The notes under the pieces were generated by a model, which was not told the DNA's origin, did no database searches, and was given only the letters and a program-made list of their open reading frames with translations. Made by a program: the position numbers and the translations under genes. Positions 37,346 through 45,612 of a DNA stretch of 64,000 nt are shown piece after piece. The first letter of the stretch is position 1. Each line of letters begins with the position of its first letter. The DNA is from JBDXHU01 sp039989475 (GTDB taxonomy: Bacteria > Pseudomonadota > Gammaproteobacteria > Pseudomonadales > Halieaceae). The stretch lies in the NCBI GenBank assembly GCA_039989475.1, contig JBDXHU010000002.1:248001-312000 (forward strand). Direction: 5' to 3'.

Positions 37346-37444
37346 TCATTTACAGCCCTGCTTCTCAGCTGCAATGCCGAACAGCGCTATCAGTGGGTGT
37401 AGCAGCACCAGGCGCAGTTGCTGGCACGGGTTTCCCAGTTTCAC
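37346..37444 (-). CDS. Candidate 32-residue small membrane peptide
   Basis: Read on the minus strand from GTG at 37444, with AGGAGG four bases upstream, to TGA at 37346-37348. The product has a polar start followed by a hydrophobic stretch (about residues 10-26: LRLVLLHPLIALFGIAA) and a short charged end. It lies 43 bases before the aldolase ATG on the same strand and could be a leader or small membrane protein. The spacing is short and no homology can be checked, so this is tentative. Confidence 0.25.
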   Translation of the reverse strand: MKLGNPCQQLRLVLLHPLIALFGIAAEKQGCK

Positions 37445-37540
37445 ATCGCCTCCTGTCCGGGAGTTGATGCAGTTTCACTGTCGCGAATCAAGCGCAAGCG
37501 TGAATCGAATGGCGAGTCTGATAATTAGCGTGCTTGCACC

Positions 37541-37578
37541 ATTTAAGCCTGCTTGCGCTATTTATGCCTGCTTGCGCT
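37541..37578. repeat. Two tandem 19-bp copies at the finR 3' end
   Basis: ATTTAAGCCTGCTTGCGCT and ATTTATGCCTGCTTGCGCT are adjacent and differ at one base. A third, degenerate copy (AGCGTGCTTGCACC) precedes them at 37527-37540. The second copy contains the last codons and stop of the LysR gene, so the repeat looks like a duplication of the gene's end. Confidence 0.7.
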
Positions 37579-38452
37579 GCGCCTGGCACAAGGCCAGCCA
37601 GGCTTTGAGGCCGGCACCGCGATACTTGTCCCGGCGCAGCACGATACTGAAGCGCCGCCGAAAGTCGCGTGTCGGCACCCTGACGGGTACCAGGGAGCCG
37701 CGCTGAAAATCCTCCTGCAGGCAGATACGCGACAGGCAGCCTAGCCCCAAGCCGGCAGCAACAGCCTGCTTGATCGCCTCGGTGTGCTGTAATTCCAGGG
37801 ATAGATCCATTTCCGGCAGAATGCCTGCCATGGCCCGGTCAAAGGTCTGGCGTGTGCCTGATCCGGGTTCCCGCACCACCCAGGGGCTGTTGAGCAGCTG
37901 CTCATCGTCGAGAGCGGGGAGGTTGGCAAAAGGGTGTCCGGGCGCTGCGAATACCACCAGCTCGTCATCACGCCAGTGGCTGATCTCGAGATCGCTATGG
38001 CGCAGTTCGCCCTCAATCAGGCCGACATCCAGTTCATAGGCGGCCACCTGGGCTGCGATACTGCTGGTATTGGCGACAGTCAGGCTCAGCTCGGCCTGGG
38101 GGAGTGTTTCGCGAAAGTCCGCCATCATGCGCACCGCCAGGTAATTGCCGATCGTAAGGGTGGCGCCCACCCGCAAGTGACCGGGTGCGCCACCGACCTT
38201 GAGGGAGTCCTCCAGGTCCTGTGCGCGCTCCAGTAAATCTTCTGCTTTAGGTTGAAGAGAAAGTCCTAACTCGTTGATTTTTAATCGTTTACCGATTCTG
38301 TCAAACAACTCCAGACCAAACGATTGCTCAAAGTCACGCAGGGCGCCGCTGGCGGCAGATTGTGACATGGCCAGGCTGTCTGCGGCCCGGCTCAGGTTCT
38401 GCTGGCGGGCGGTGGCCAGGAAAACCTGTAGCTGTCTCAGGGTGTAGCGCAT
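37562..38452 (-). CDS. finR: LysR-type regulator, FinR-like
   Basis: 296-residue LysR regulator. The N-terminal winged helix-turn-helix includes NLSRAADSLAMSQSAASGAL. The C-terminal effector domain follows, with CLSRICLQEDFQRGSL late in the protein. It is divergently transcribed from a ferredoxin-NADP reductase gene, as finR is from fprA in Pseudomonas, where FinR activates the reductase under redox or sulfite stress. The name rests on this arrangement as well as sequence. The 133-base intergenic region contains two palindromes that could bind it. Confidence 0.87.
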   Translation of the reverse strand: MRYTLRQLQVFLATARQQNLSRAADSLAMSQSAASGALRDFEQSFGLELFDRIGKRLKINELGLSLQPKAEDLLERAQDLEDSLKVGGAPGHLRVGATLTIGNYLAVRMMADFRETLPQAELSLTVANTSSIAAQVAAYELDVGLIEGELRHSDLEISHWRDDELVVFAAPGHPFANLPALDDEQLLNSPWVVREPGSGTRQTFDRAMAGILPEMDLSLELQHTEAIKQAVAAGLGLGCLSRICLQEDFQRGSLVPVRVPTRDFRRRFSIVLRRDKYRGAGLKAWLALCQAQRKQA

Positions 38453-38505
38453 ACCCGTACTCCTTGATCTTCGAGGTTGTTGCAGTATATCGGCAAAAGC
38501 GATAA

Positions 38506-38540
38506 TACATAGATGTAATAACCGCTATTTCAATAAATAG
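38506..38540. promoter_or_regulatory. Candidate LysR (FinR) binding palindromes
   Basis: TACATAGATGTA (38506-38517) and CTATTTCAATAAATAG (38525-38540) are inverted repeats in the gap between finR and fpr. The second fits the LysR T-N11-A rule and lies about 45-60 bases before the fpr ATG, close to where an activator would contact the promoter. Binding is inferred. Confidence 0.5.
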
Positions 38541-38585
38541 AACCGCTCTAAAGTAGGCCCACTATCAAGTAAGCGGGTTAAGGAT

Positions 38586-39359
38586 ATGGCGCAGATACTC
38601 AGAGAGCGGGTCACCGAAGTACACCATTGGACGGATACCCTGTTCAGTTTCAAAACTACCCGGGACCCGGGTTTTCGCTTTAAGAGCGGCTTCTTCACCA
38701 TGATCGGGCTGGAGCAGGAGGGGCGGCCGCTGTTGCGCGCCTACAGCATGGCCAGCGCCCATTACGAGGAAGAGCTGGAGTTTTTCAGTATCAAGGTGCC
38801 GGACGGGCCGCTGACTTCAAAGCTGCAACACATCGAGCCCGGCGATGAGGTGCTGGTAAATAGCAAGGCAACCGGAACTCTGGTGGAGGACAATTTGCTG
38901 CCGGGCAGGAATTTATACCTCATCGCTACCGGCACAGGACTGGCGCCGTTTCTCAGTATCATCCGCGACCCGGAGATCTACGCTAACTTCGACAAGGTGG
39001 TGTTGGCACACGGCTGCCGCTTTGTCGATGAGCTGGCCTACCAGGACATCATTACCGAGCACTTGCCCAATAACGAATACTTTGGCGAGCTGGTGCGGGA
39101 GAAATTGCTGTACTACCCGACGGTGACGCGAGAGGAATTCCATACCATGGGGCGGCTGACCGATTTGCTCAGCAGCGGCAAATTGGCCGCGGACGCCGAT
39201 CTCGAGCCAGTCTCACCGGAGCGCGATCGCTTTATGATTTGCGGCAGCCCCAGCATGCTCAAGGATTTCAGCAACATGCTGGATGAGCGCGGGTTCAGGG
39301 AGACCCGCAATGGCGATATCGGCCACTACGTCGTCGAACGCGCCTTCGTCGAGCAATAA
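38586..39359 (+). CDS. fpr: Ferredoxin--NADP(+) reductase
   Basis: 257-residue flavoprotein transferring electrons between NADPH and ferredoxin or flavodoxin. The FAD-binding motif is RAYSMASA, the NADP region has ATGTGLAPFLS, and the C terminus YVVERAFVEQ is of the bacterial Fpr type (short tail). It probably supplies reductant for oxidative stress defence or Fe-S repair. It is divergent from finR. The + strand run ends in the GGGGTC repeat block. Confidence 0.94.
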   Translation: MAQILRERVTEVHHWTDTLFSFKTTRDPGFRFKSGFFTMIGLEQEGRPLLRAYSMASAHYEEELEFFSIKVPDGPLTSKLQHIEPGDEVLVNSKATGTLVEDNLLPGRNLYLIATGTGLAPFLSIIRDPEIYANFDKVVLAHGCRFVDELAYQDIITEHLPNNEYFGELVREKLLYYPTVTREEFHTMGRLTDLLSSGKLAADADLEPVSPERDRFMICGSPSMLKDFSNMLDERGFRETRNGDIGHYVVERAFVEQ

Positions 39360-39360
39360 C

Positions 39361-39530
39361 CCTCACCTCCGACCCCATTGGGGTCGGAGCGGGCCGCGCA
39401 GGCGTAAATGGGGTCGGAGGTAAATGGGGTCAGACCCCAGCGGGGTCGGAGGTGAGGGGGGTCGGAGGTAAATGGGGTCGGAGCGGGCCGCGCAGGCGTG
39501 AATGGGGTCAGACCCCAGCGGGATCGGAGG
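39361..39530. repeat. GGGGTC palindromic repeat block A
   Basis: The whole gap between fpr and the SRPBCC-SDR gene consists of GGGGTC-containing units. The palindrome TGGGGTCAGACCCCA occurs at 39425-39439 and 39503-39517. The spacer GAGCGGGCCGCGCAGGCGT occurs twice, and GGAGGTAAATGGGGTC recurs. Units are in direct orientation. The block ends exactly at the neighbouring stop codon. It resembles dispersed REP-type elements. Confidence 0.9.
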
Positions 39531-40943
39531 TCAGGCGGCGTCTTGCTTGCTGTCCCAGTTGGCGAGCGTCTGGCTGAGGGCCTCGCGGGATTCACTGGAT
39601 TCGCGGGTTGATGCCATCAGGTGGGTGGTGCGCGGCTCACGGTCCAGGAATAATTTCCCCGACACTTTGCCAGCTTCAGTGGCGACCGCCAGCCAGTTGA
39701 TGGTATCGGCGCCTTCTTCCGGGGTGCGCAGAATGCGCCGGGTCAGTTTGTGGAATTCTGGCAGTGAGTCCTCCACGCCGGGCGTGTCGGCCCAACCAGG
39801 GTGCATGGCGTTGACCGTGATGCCATCTGCAGCCCAGCCTTCCGCCCACTGTTCGGTTTTGATCATGAGGGCGCGCTTGCAGCGAGCATAGGCGACTGAG
39901 CCGGAGTACTTGTCTTGTTCGTTCTGCAGGTCCCATTCACGCAGCTTCTGGCTGTACATGCCACCGGAAACCACATTGATGACCCTGGCTGCGTGGGCTT
40001 TCTTCAGCAGCGGGTATAGTCCTTCTGTGAGGCGGTAGGGCCCTAGCAGTAGCAGTGCAAAGCTTTGCTCCAGCCCTTCGCTGGTGAGCTGGCGCGGGTT
40101 GAACAGGGCGCCGGCGTTATTGATGAGGACATCAATAGCCTGGCCGCGCCGGTTCAGGGAGCTGACCACCTTGTCGACATCAGCCATCAGGCTCAGGTCG
40201 GCAATCTCCAGGTGTATGTTGGGATTACCGGTCTCTGCCTTCAGTTCTTTCAGCAGGTCGTCGCCCTTTTTCCTGTTGCGCACGACCAGGGTCAGTGTGG
40301 CGCCCAGACGCGCCAGCGTCGTCGCGCTTGATTTGCCGAGTCCCGCTGTAGCCCCGGTCAGTACCACGTGCTTGTTACCCATCCAGGCGGATACGGGGTT
40401 CCAGTTTTGCTTGCCCAGTTTGTAGCCGCGCTTGCTGAAGCGACTCAGGGCTGTGGGCAGGAATCGGTCGGCGCGGGCATTGCCGGTGGAAATTTTGGGT
40501 GCTGGGTAGTTGTCTTCCAGCGCCTGTTTGAGTCCTTCCTGTATTGAGGCGCGCCCCATGCGCTCCAGTCCTGCCTGCAGCTTGGGTGCCAGTTTGCTTA
40601 GCAGTGGCTTCCAGGTGAAGATCGCGGTGTAGTTGAGTTCGCAGCCGCTGGCTGTGGGCGTTACCAGAATCGTGTCTTCAACCTCGAAGAAGCGGCCATG
40701 GCCCCGCAGGACCACCTTTTCATCGGGCTGGTATTCGGTGATTTCGTACTCCAGCGGTAGCTTGCCGACTGGTGCGGCACAGACCACTTTAAAACGGCTG
40801 CCTACTCCGAGTGGGCCACGGTCCATGCGTGTCGCTTCTATGGCGGTGGAGTCCCATTGCTCGCAGGTCGAGAAATCAGCGATATAGGCGAACACCTCCT
40901 GTGCAGGGCGCTCTATCTGGATAACTTCGTTTAAAGTAGTCAT
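39531..40943 (-). CDS. SRPBCC (START-like) domain fused to SDR
   Basis: 470 residues. The first ~150 form a polyketide-cyclase/SRPBCC-like lipid-binding fold (ERPAQEVFAYIADFSTCEQW is its opening). A linker rich in charged residues follows, then a short-chain dehydrogenase from about residue 195 with TGATAGLG, NNAGALFN and YARCK, similar to DHRS12. A hydrophobic pocket joined to a reductase suggests a lipid-like substrate handed between domains. The ATG at 40943 is favoured; earlier in-frame codons look like non-coding sequence. No good ribosome site is visible. Confidence 0.85.
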   Translation of the reverse strand: MTTLNEVIQIERPAQEVFAYIADFSTCEQWDSTAIEATRMDRGPLGVGSRFKVVCAAPVGKLPLEYEITEYQPDEKVVLRGHGRFFEVEDTILVTPTASGCELNYTAIFTWKPLLSKLAPKLQAGLERMGRASIQEGLKQALEDNYPAPKISTGNARADRFLPTALSRFSKRGYKLGKQNWNPVSAWMGNKHVVLTGATAGLGKSSATTLARLGATLTLVVRNRKKGDDLLKELKAETGNPNIHLEIADLSLMADVDKVVSSLNRRGQAIDVLINNAGALFNPRQLTSEGLEQSFALLLLGPYRLTEGLYPLLKKAHAARVINVVSGGMYSQKLREWDLQNEQDKYSGSVAYARCKRALMIKTEQWAEGWAADGITVNAMHPGWADTPGVEDSLPEFHKLTRRILRTPEEGADTINWLAVATEAGKVSGKLFLDREPRTTHLMASTRESSESREALSQTLANWDSKQDAA

Positions 40944-41041
40944 TGTGGGTGTTCGCAGTGGATTGTGTTGGATAATACGCGGCAGGCAGGAATTTCGATC
41001 ACTGCACTGGCTAAATTCCAATCAGGTACCAGACTTGGGTT

Positions 41042-41935
41042 ATGAAGATATTACTGACAGGTGGGACAGGTTTTATCGGTGGTGCGCTGATTCAGCAGTT
41101 GCAGGCACAGGGCGCGCATCTGGTCATATTGACTCGTGACGAGTCACACTATGACAGTGAAAATATTAAATATATCAATAGCTTGAATGATATATCTGAT
41201 GATGAATATTTCGAGTGTTTTATTAACCTCGCTGGTGAATCGATTGCCCAGCAGCGCTGGAGCGAAACCCGCAAGACCGGCCTGGTCGAGAGCCGGGTCG
41301 GCACCACGCGGTCGCTGTACGCCCTGGCAGCGCGCCTGACGGCACCGCCGGCCATATTGCTCAGTGCATCTGCGATCGGCTATTACGGTTCACAGGGTGA
41401 TGACCGGCTGGCCGAGGGCGCCGCCAGTGAGGAGAGTTTCTCACATCGCCTGTGCCTGGCCTGGGAAGATGAAGCCCGCCGCTTTGCCGACCTCGGTACC
41501 CGGGTCTGTATTTTACGCCTGGGGGTTGTACTTGCCGCCGCGGGTGGGGCCATGGATCAGCTAAAGAAGTCGGTGCAATTCGGCGTTGCTACCTGGATGG
41601 GCAGCGGGCGGCAGTGGCTGAGCTGGGTACACCGGGATGATGTCCTCAAGGCGATAAGCTTTCTGCTCGAGCACACTGAGTTGGAGGGCGTGTTTAATAT
41701 CACCGCGCCTGAACCGGTTACCAATCGCGGTTTCTGTGAAGAATTACGCCACCATCGCAAGGCCTTGCTGGCCTTACCCATTCCAGGTTTCGTCATGCGA
41801 CTGGCGCTGGGTGAAATGGCAGACGAACTACTATTGCAGGGACAACGCGTAATCCCCCGGCGGCTGCAGGAAGCTAATTTTGAATTTCGTTATAGCACCC
41901 TGGCAGAGGCGCTGCCCAGTTTGCTGCAGAGTTGA
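41042..41935 (+). CDS. TIGR01777-family epimerase-like oxidoreductase
   Basis: 297-residue extended-SDR protein (SDR39U1 type). It has TGGTGFIGG at the N terminus, the conserved INLAGESIAQQRW block, SASAIGYYG and LRLGVVL, and a C-terminal region with LPIPGFVMRLALGEMADELLLQGQRV. Its function is unsettled, though many bacteria carry it as a single copy. The last 46 bases overlap the converging sirtuin gene. Confidence 0.92.
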   Translation: MKILLTGGTGFIGGALIQQLQAQGAHLVILTRDESHYDSENIKYINSLNDISDDEYFECFINLAGESIAQQRWSETRKTGLVESRVGTTRSLYALAARLTAPPAILLSASAIGYYGSQGDDRLAEGAASEESFSHRLCLAWEDEARRFADLGTRVCILRLGVVLAAAGGAMDQLKKSVQFGVATWMGSGRQWLSWVHRDDVLKAISFLLEHTELEGVFNITAPEPVTNRGFCEELRHHRKALLALPIPGFVMRLALGEMADELLLQGQRVIPRRLQEANFEFRYSTLAEALPSLLQS

Positions 41936-42726
41936 TCGAGCACAGTCGCCGCATCGTGGGCGATTTTCACACTCGCAAGCTCATCGGCGCGGGTGGAGCC
42001 GCGATTGATAATGAGTACCGGTTTTCCCAGCTTATGGGCCTGGCGGCAGAAGCGGAAGCCGGAGAACACGGCCAGCGACGAGCCGACCACCAGTAAGGCG
42101 TCTGCCTCTTCAATCGCCCGGCTTACCTTTTGCACCCGGCTGCGGGGCACGCTGCCTCCGAAAAACACGACATCGGGCATCAGTACGCCACCGCAGGCCC
42201 GGCAGGGCGGAACCTGGAAATCTTCTACCACACAATCGTCGACCTCTGCATCGCCATCCGGAAGTACTTCGGCGATATACGCACTCCAGCGTGTGTTGAG
42301 TGCCTGCAGTTCCCCTTGCAATGATGCCCTGGCCACAATCGCGCCACAGTCCAGGCAGGTGACGCGATCGAGACGGCCGTGTAGGTCGATCACCCGCTCA
42401 TGGCCGGCGCGCTGGTGCAGGCGGTCCACATTCTGGGTCACCAGTAGCTCGATGTGGCCAGCCTGCTCCAGCTCCGCCAGGGCGTAGTGGGCGCGATTGG
42501 GGCGCGATGTAGCCACGTAGCTCCAGCCCGCCATGCTGCGCGCCCAATAGCGCTGCCGGGTAGCCGCGTGCTCAATAAAATCCTGGTGCTGGATCGGGTC
42601 GCTGCGCTGCCATTCACCCTCGTCATCACGATAAGTGGGAATACCTGAATCGACGGATATACCGGCGCCTGTGAGAGCTACCAGCCGCGGGTGGCCTTGT
42701 AACAGGGCTTCAAGCTTGGTCAACAT
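41890..42726 (-). CDS. Sir2-family NAD-dependent protein deacylase
   Basis: 278-residue sirtuin. The NAD site is LTGAGISVDSGIPTYRD and QNVDRLHQRAG precedes the catalytic His of DLHGRLDRV. Zinc cysteines lie in CLDC and CRACGG. The longer form resembles class II/SIRT4-like bacterial deacylases. It removes acyl groups from lysines; in a lipid-degrading bacterium it may reverse acyl-CoA-derived modification. That role is inferred. Confidence 0.93.
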   Translation of the reverse strand: MLTKLEALLQGHPRLVALTGAGISVDSGIPTYRDDEGEWQRSDPIQHQDFIEHAATRQRYWARSMAGWSYVATSRPNRAHYALAELEQAGHIELLVTQNVDRLHQRAGHERVIDLHGRLDRVTCLDCGAIVARASLQGELQALNTRWSAYIAEVLPDGDAEVDDCVVEDFQVPPCRACGGVLMPDVVFFGGSVPRSRVQKVSRAIEEADALLVVGSSLAVFSGFRFCRQAHKLGKPVLIINRGSTRADELASVKIAHDAATVLDQLCSKLGSASARVL

Positions 42727-42745
42727 GGGTTACTATACGCAATAT

Positions 42746-43474
42746 ATGAGTTATCAGTTGTATCAGTTTCCGATCTCACATTACTGTGAAAAGGTTCGCT
42801 TCGCCCTGGACTACAAGGGGCTGGAGTATTCGGTCAAAAACCTGTTGCCAGGGATTCATGCCCGGACCACGAGCAAGTTGGGCTCCAGCACCAGCGTGCC
42901 GTTGTTGGTTTGCGATGGTGAGAGCATCCAGGGCTCGGCGCAGATTATCAGTTTCCTCGACGCGCGGCACGAGGCACAGCCCTTAACCCCGTCCGATCCG
43001 GACTTGCGTGCAGAAGCGATGGCCTGGGAGCAGTGGCTGGACAGCCAGGTGGGCAAAGACGTGCGCCTTTACTGTTATGACACCCTGCTCAATCATCGGG
43101 ACATTGTCAGTGGCTTTTTTACCAGTGATGGTCCCTGGTGGGGGCCACTTTACCTCAAGTTTGGATACAGCAAGCTGGTGCGGATGATGCGCGAGCACAT
43201 GGGTATTACCCCTGAGTCAGCAGAAGCAGCGCTGCAGCGCACCCACAGTGCCCTGGATCGACTCTGTGCGGCCTATGCCGAGCATAAATATCTCGTTGGT
43301 AATCGTTTCAGTCGCGCTGACCTGGCAGCAGCGGCATTATTCGCTCCCATGTTCCAGCCCACCCAATACGGTCTTGCCTGGCCAGAGGTCGCCCCTGAAC
43401 CCCTGCAGGGCGCCATGGACCTGATGAGTCCTCGCCTGGACTGGGCCCGGCGTATCTACGCAGACCACCGCTGA
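42746..43474 (+). CDS. Glutathione S-transferase family protein
   Basis: 242 residues from the ATG at 42746. The thioredoxin-like opening LYQFPISHYCEKVRFAL contains a CEK motif, so a cysteine-type (omega/beta-like) GST is possible. A long helical C domain follows, with LVGNRFSRADLAAAALF typical of GST. An alternative ATG at 42725 would overlap the sirtuin start, so the later one is preferred. Spacing to the divergent sirtuin is small. Substrate unknown. Confidence 0.83.
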   Translation: MSYQLYQFPISHYCEKVRFALDYKGLEYSVKNLLPGIHARTTSKLGSSTSVPLLVCDGESIQGSAQIISFLDARHEAQPLTPSDPDLRAEAMAWEQWLDSQVGKDVRLYCYDTLLNHRDIVSGFFTSDGPWWGPLYLKFGYSKLVRMMREHMGITPESAEAALQRTHSALDRLCAAYAEHKYLVGNRFSRADLAAAALFAPMFQPTQYGLAWPEVAPEPLQGAMDLMSPRLDWARRIYADHR

Positions 43475-43477
43475 GCC

Positions 43478-43566
43478 CTGACCCTTTTGGGGTCAGACTC
43501 CGCTGGGGTAGGAGCGGGCCGCGCAGGCGTGAATGGGGCCAGACCCCAGCAGGGTCGGAGTAGGGT
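43478..43566. repeat. GGGGTC palindromic repeat block B
   Basis: One complete unit and parts: a degenerate palindrome around GGGGTCAGACTCC, the spacer GAGCGGGCCGCGCAGGCGT, and TGGGGCCAGACCCCA (43534-43548), with one base change from the consensus. It lies between a GST gene and the DCC-family gene, both ending into it. Confidence 0.85.
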
Positions 43567-43920
43567 TTACTGCTCGGCGCAGTCGCCGCAACCGTAGAGA
43601 CGTTGATAGCGTCGGCGCGCCCAGTACTGGTAGACCCAGTCGGCCACGGCTCCGATCAGCGGCCAGCGTAGGATGCGAAACAGGAAGCCCCAGCGCGTGT
43701 GGCTCCAGGTACGCACGGTGGCATCGACGCCGGTCAGCCAGTCGCCCTCAGCGGTTTGCAGATGCAGGCTGCCTAGTTTGATCAAGCGGGTTGGCTGGCC
43801 GGGTTGGTCTGGAACCTCATGCAAGTCCTGCAGTTTCAATTGCGGGTCGGCGATCCTCCGCAACAGGCGCACCTCGCGCATGCACAGCGGGCAGTGGCTG
43901 TCATAATATAAGGTGTCCAC
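43567..43920 (-). CDS. DCC-family (DUF393) thiol-disulfide oxidoreductase-like protein
   Basis: 117 residues. The N-terminal YYDSHCPLCMREV gives the DxxCxxC motif typical of the DUF393 family, which has a thioredoxin-like fold, and WLTGVDATV follows in the middle. A hydrophobic region follows (RWPLIGAVADWVY). Probably a redox protein of unknown partner. Its 3' end abuts repeat block B. Confidence 0.87.
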   Translation of the reverse strand: MDTLYYDSHCPLCMREVRLLRRIADPQLKLQDLHEVPDQPGQPTRLIKLGSLHLQTAEGDWLTGVDATVRTWSHTRWGFLFRILRWPLIGAVADWVYQYWARRRYQRLYGCGDCAEQ

Positions 43921-43996
43921 TACTTGATCATACCGAAAACTGTGGCAGCGATGTCGCTGATCCTAATCTGTATTGAATCGGTTCGTGTAGCGAGTT

Positions 43997-44539
43997 TTAG
44001 TTAGCCAGCGCCGCCTCGATGGCCTGGGTCACAGCCGGGTCTTGCGGCTTGGTGGAACTGCCCCACCTGGCGACTATGTTGCCTTCGCCATCGACCAGGT
44101 ACTTGGTGAAATTCCAGCGCGGTGCACCCTGGGCTGCAGCCAGTTCCACAAACAGGGGGTGAGCATCATCCCCTTTGACAGGAATTTCGGCATACATATC
44201 AAAGGTGACCCCGTAGTTCACGTAGCACATTTCAGCGGTCTCTTCCTCGGTCTTCGCTTCCTGGCGGAAGCTGTTGGAGGGGAAGCCGGCCACATGCAGA
44301 CCCTGGTCCTTGTATTGCTTGTATAGTGCTTCCAGGCCCTTGAACTGAGGCGTGAAGCCACAATGGCTGGCGGTGTTGACCATCAGCACGGGTTTGCCAC
44401 TGTAGGCCTGGCACAGATTAACGCTGTCCTTGGAGCGCAATTTGCGCATGTCGTGGTCCAGAACTTCAGGACAGGAAGCGAGGCTCGTCGTCGAGCTCAG
44501 GAGGGCGACAGATGCCAGCAGGGTGCCGATCAATTTCAT
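43997..44539 (-). CDS. Periplasmic glutathione peroxidase-like protein
   Basis: 180 residues. An N-terminal signal peptide (about residues 1-21) precedes a GPx domain. The active cysteine lies in NTASHCGFTPQFKGLE, the usual Cys form; the WNFTKYLVD and AEIPVKGDDAHP segments confirm the family. It reduces peroxides or lipid hydroperoxides in the periplasm. The ATG has GGAGAG upstream. It overlaps the DUF2892 stop by four bases and is coupled to it. Confidence 0.9.
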   Translation of the reverse strand: MKLIGTLLASVALLSSTTSLASCPEVLDHDMRKLRSKDSVNLCQAYSGKPVLMVNTASHCGFTPQFKGLEALYKQYKDQGLHVAGFPSNSFRQEAKTEEETAEMCYVNYGVTFDMYAEIPVKGDDAHPLFVELAAAQGAPRWNFTKYLVDGEGNIVARWGSSTKPQDPAVTQAIEAALAN

Positions 44540-44775
44540 TTTTCTCTCCGTAATGTCCTGGAACATAGTTCGAATTCGTTTTGCGCCGTGTTGAGGCCAA
44601 GCCAGTGCCACAAATAGCAGCGAGCCAGCAGTCCGTTCAGTATCAGGAACGTGGCGAAAACCAGGACGATAGCTTCGACGATGCCGATTTCGGGTTGTGA
44701 TAGCGCGATAGTACCAATAATGAAGCCCAGTATTGGGCGGACGACGCGCTCGAACATACTCAGATTAGTTTTCAT
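44536..44775 (-). CDS. DUF2892 small membrane protein
   Basis: 79 residues with two hydrophobic helices; the first opens with FERVVRPILGFIIG and the second spans VEAIVLVFATFLIL. This matches the DUF2892/YgaP-like transmembrane domain. The start is placed at the ATG at 44775; a TTG nine codons earlier is possible. It precedes the glutathione peroxidase gene with ATGA overlap, so both are likely expressed together. Function unknown. Confidence 0.8.
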   Translation of the reverse strand: MKTNLSMFERVVRPILGFIIGTIALSQPEIGIVEAIVLVFATFLILNGLLARCYLWHWLGLNTAQNEFELCSRTLRREK

Positions 44776-44874
44776 GCTGGTTAATACGCCGACTTGTGGC
44801 AATCGGATGATTAGCGCGCCAGGTTTATTTGGCCTACACTTCCGCTCAGATATCCAGAGGACGGACGGCTGTCG

Positions 44875-45600
44875 ATGAAGCCACGTTTAAATTTTTCCGC
44901 TAAAGGCTCTTCAAGAGTTGCTGAAGGCTCTTCAAGAGTCGCTGAAGGCTCTTTACGGTTCGCTGAAGGCTCTTTAAAGCTGGCTGAAGGCTCTTTACGG
45001 TTCGCTGAAGGCTCTTGCTTTGCGCTGGGCCTGCTGCTGTCTGGCTTTTTCCTGACACAAATGGTGCAGGGGGAGGTCAGTCGGGTACAGGATATCGAAA
45101 GCATCGAGCTGGCCTGGGTTGAGGCCCAGCCAGACCAGAGTCTGTGGTCGGAAGAGCGCATCAGTGCGTGGCAGGCCACTCGTACATCTGCCGCGGCCGA
45201 TGTGCTGGCGGTATTGGCACTGCCAGATCTGGGCCTGAAGGTGCCGGTGTATGGGAGTGCCAGTGACCTGGACATGGACCGCGGCGCCGGTTGGATCCAG
45301 GGTACCGCTGCGCCGGGTGATGTCGGCAACATTGGAATTGCCGGTCACCGCGATGGCTATTTCAGGGTGCTGAAAGACGCTGAGATTGGTGATGCCCTCA
45401 GCTTACAGACAGCGGCAGGCGAACAGCGTTACGTCATCGACGAAATTCTGATCGTTGACCCTCTTGATGTTGAGGTGCTTGATCCCAGTGATCAGCAAAG
45501 AATCACTCTTGTAACCTGTTATCCCTTTTATTTTGTCGGTTCTGCGCCGCAGCGCTATGTCGTTAAAGCGCAGCTCGATGAGACGTTGGTAATAAACTAA
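44875..45600 (+). CDS. Gram-negative class sortase with repeat-bearing N terminus
   Basis: 241-residue cysteine transpeptidase. The catalytic set is His158 (IAGHRDGYF), Cys215 (TLVTC) and Arg227 (APQRYVV). A single membrane segment (about 48-64) follows a basic N-terminal tail made of six 7-residue units, AEGS plus three variable residues. This resembles the marine proteobacterial sortase family (TIGR03784-type). Sortases join LPxTG-like proteins to a surface or other acceptor; the gene downstream encodes a matching substrate. The repeat is not a usual part of the family. Confidence 0.88.
   Translation: MKPRLNFSAKGSSRVAEGSSRVAEGSLRFAEGSLKLAEGSLRFAEGSCFALGLLLSGFFLTQMVQGEVSRVQDIESIELAWVEAQPDQSLWSEERISAWQATRTSAAADVLAVLALPDLGLKVPVYGSASDLDMDRGAGWIQGTAAPGDVGNIGIAGHRDGYFRVLKDAEIGDALSLQTAAGEQRYVIDEILIVDPLDVEVLDPSDQQRITLVTCYPFYFVGSAPQRYVVKAQLDETLVIN
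44899..45015 (+). repeat. 21-bp tandem repeat inside the sortase gene
   Basis: Five full copies and most of a sixth of a 21-bp unit starting GCTGAAGGCTCTT. The third and fifth copies are identical over 21 bases. The unit length is divisible by three, so copy changes keep the frame. Copies contain short CTCTT/AAGAG inverted arms. Confidence 0.9.
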
Positions 45601-45612
45601 GGAGAAGTAACT

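Noticed and set aside
37332..37706. 124-residue + strand frame across the finR 3' region
   Set aside because: No ribosome site, Arg/Ser/Cys-rich composition typical of a non-coding frame, and overlap with finR.
43946..43959. Palindrome CAGCGATGTCGCTG as terminator after GPx
   Set aside because: Loop of two bases only and no T tract; could be chance.
44811..45332. Minus-strand open frame with KEPSA repeats
   Set aside because: It is the antisense of the sortase tandem repeat; no ribosome site and no recognisable motif.
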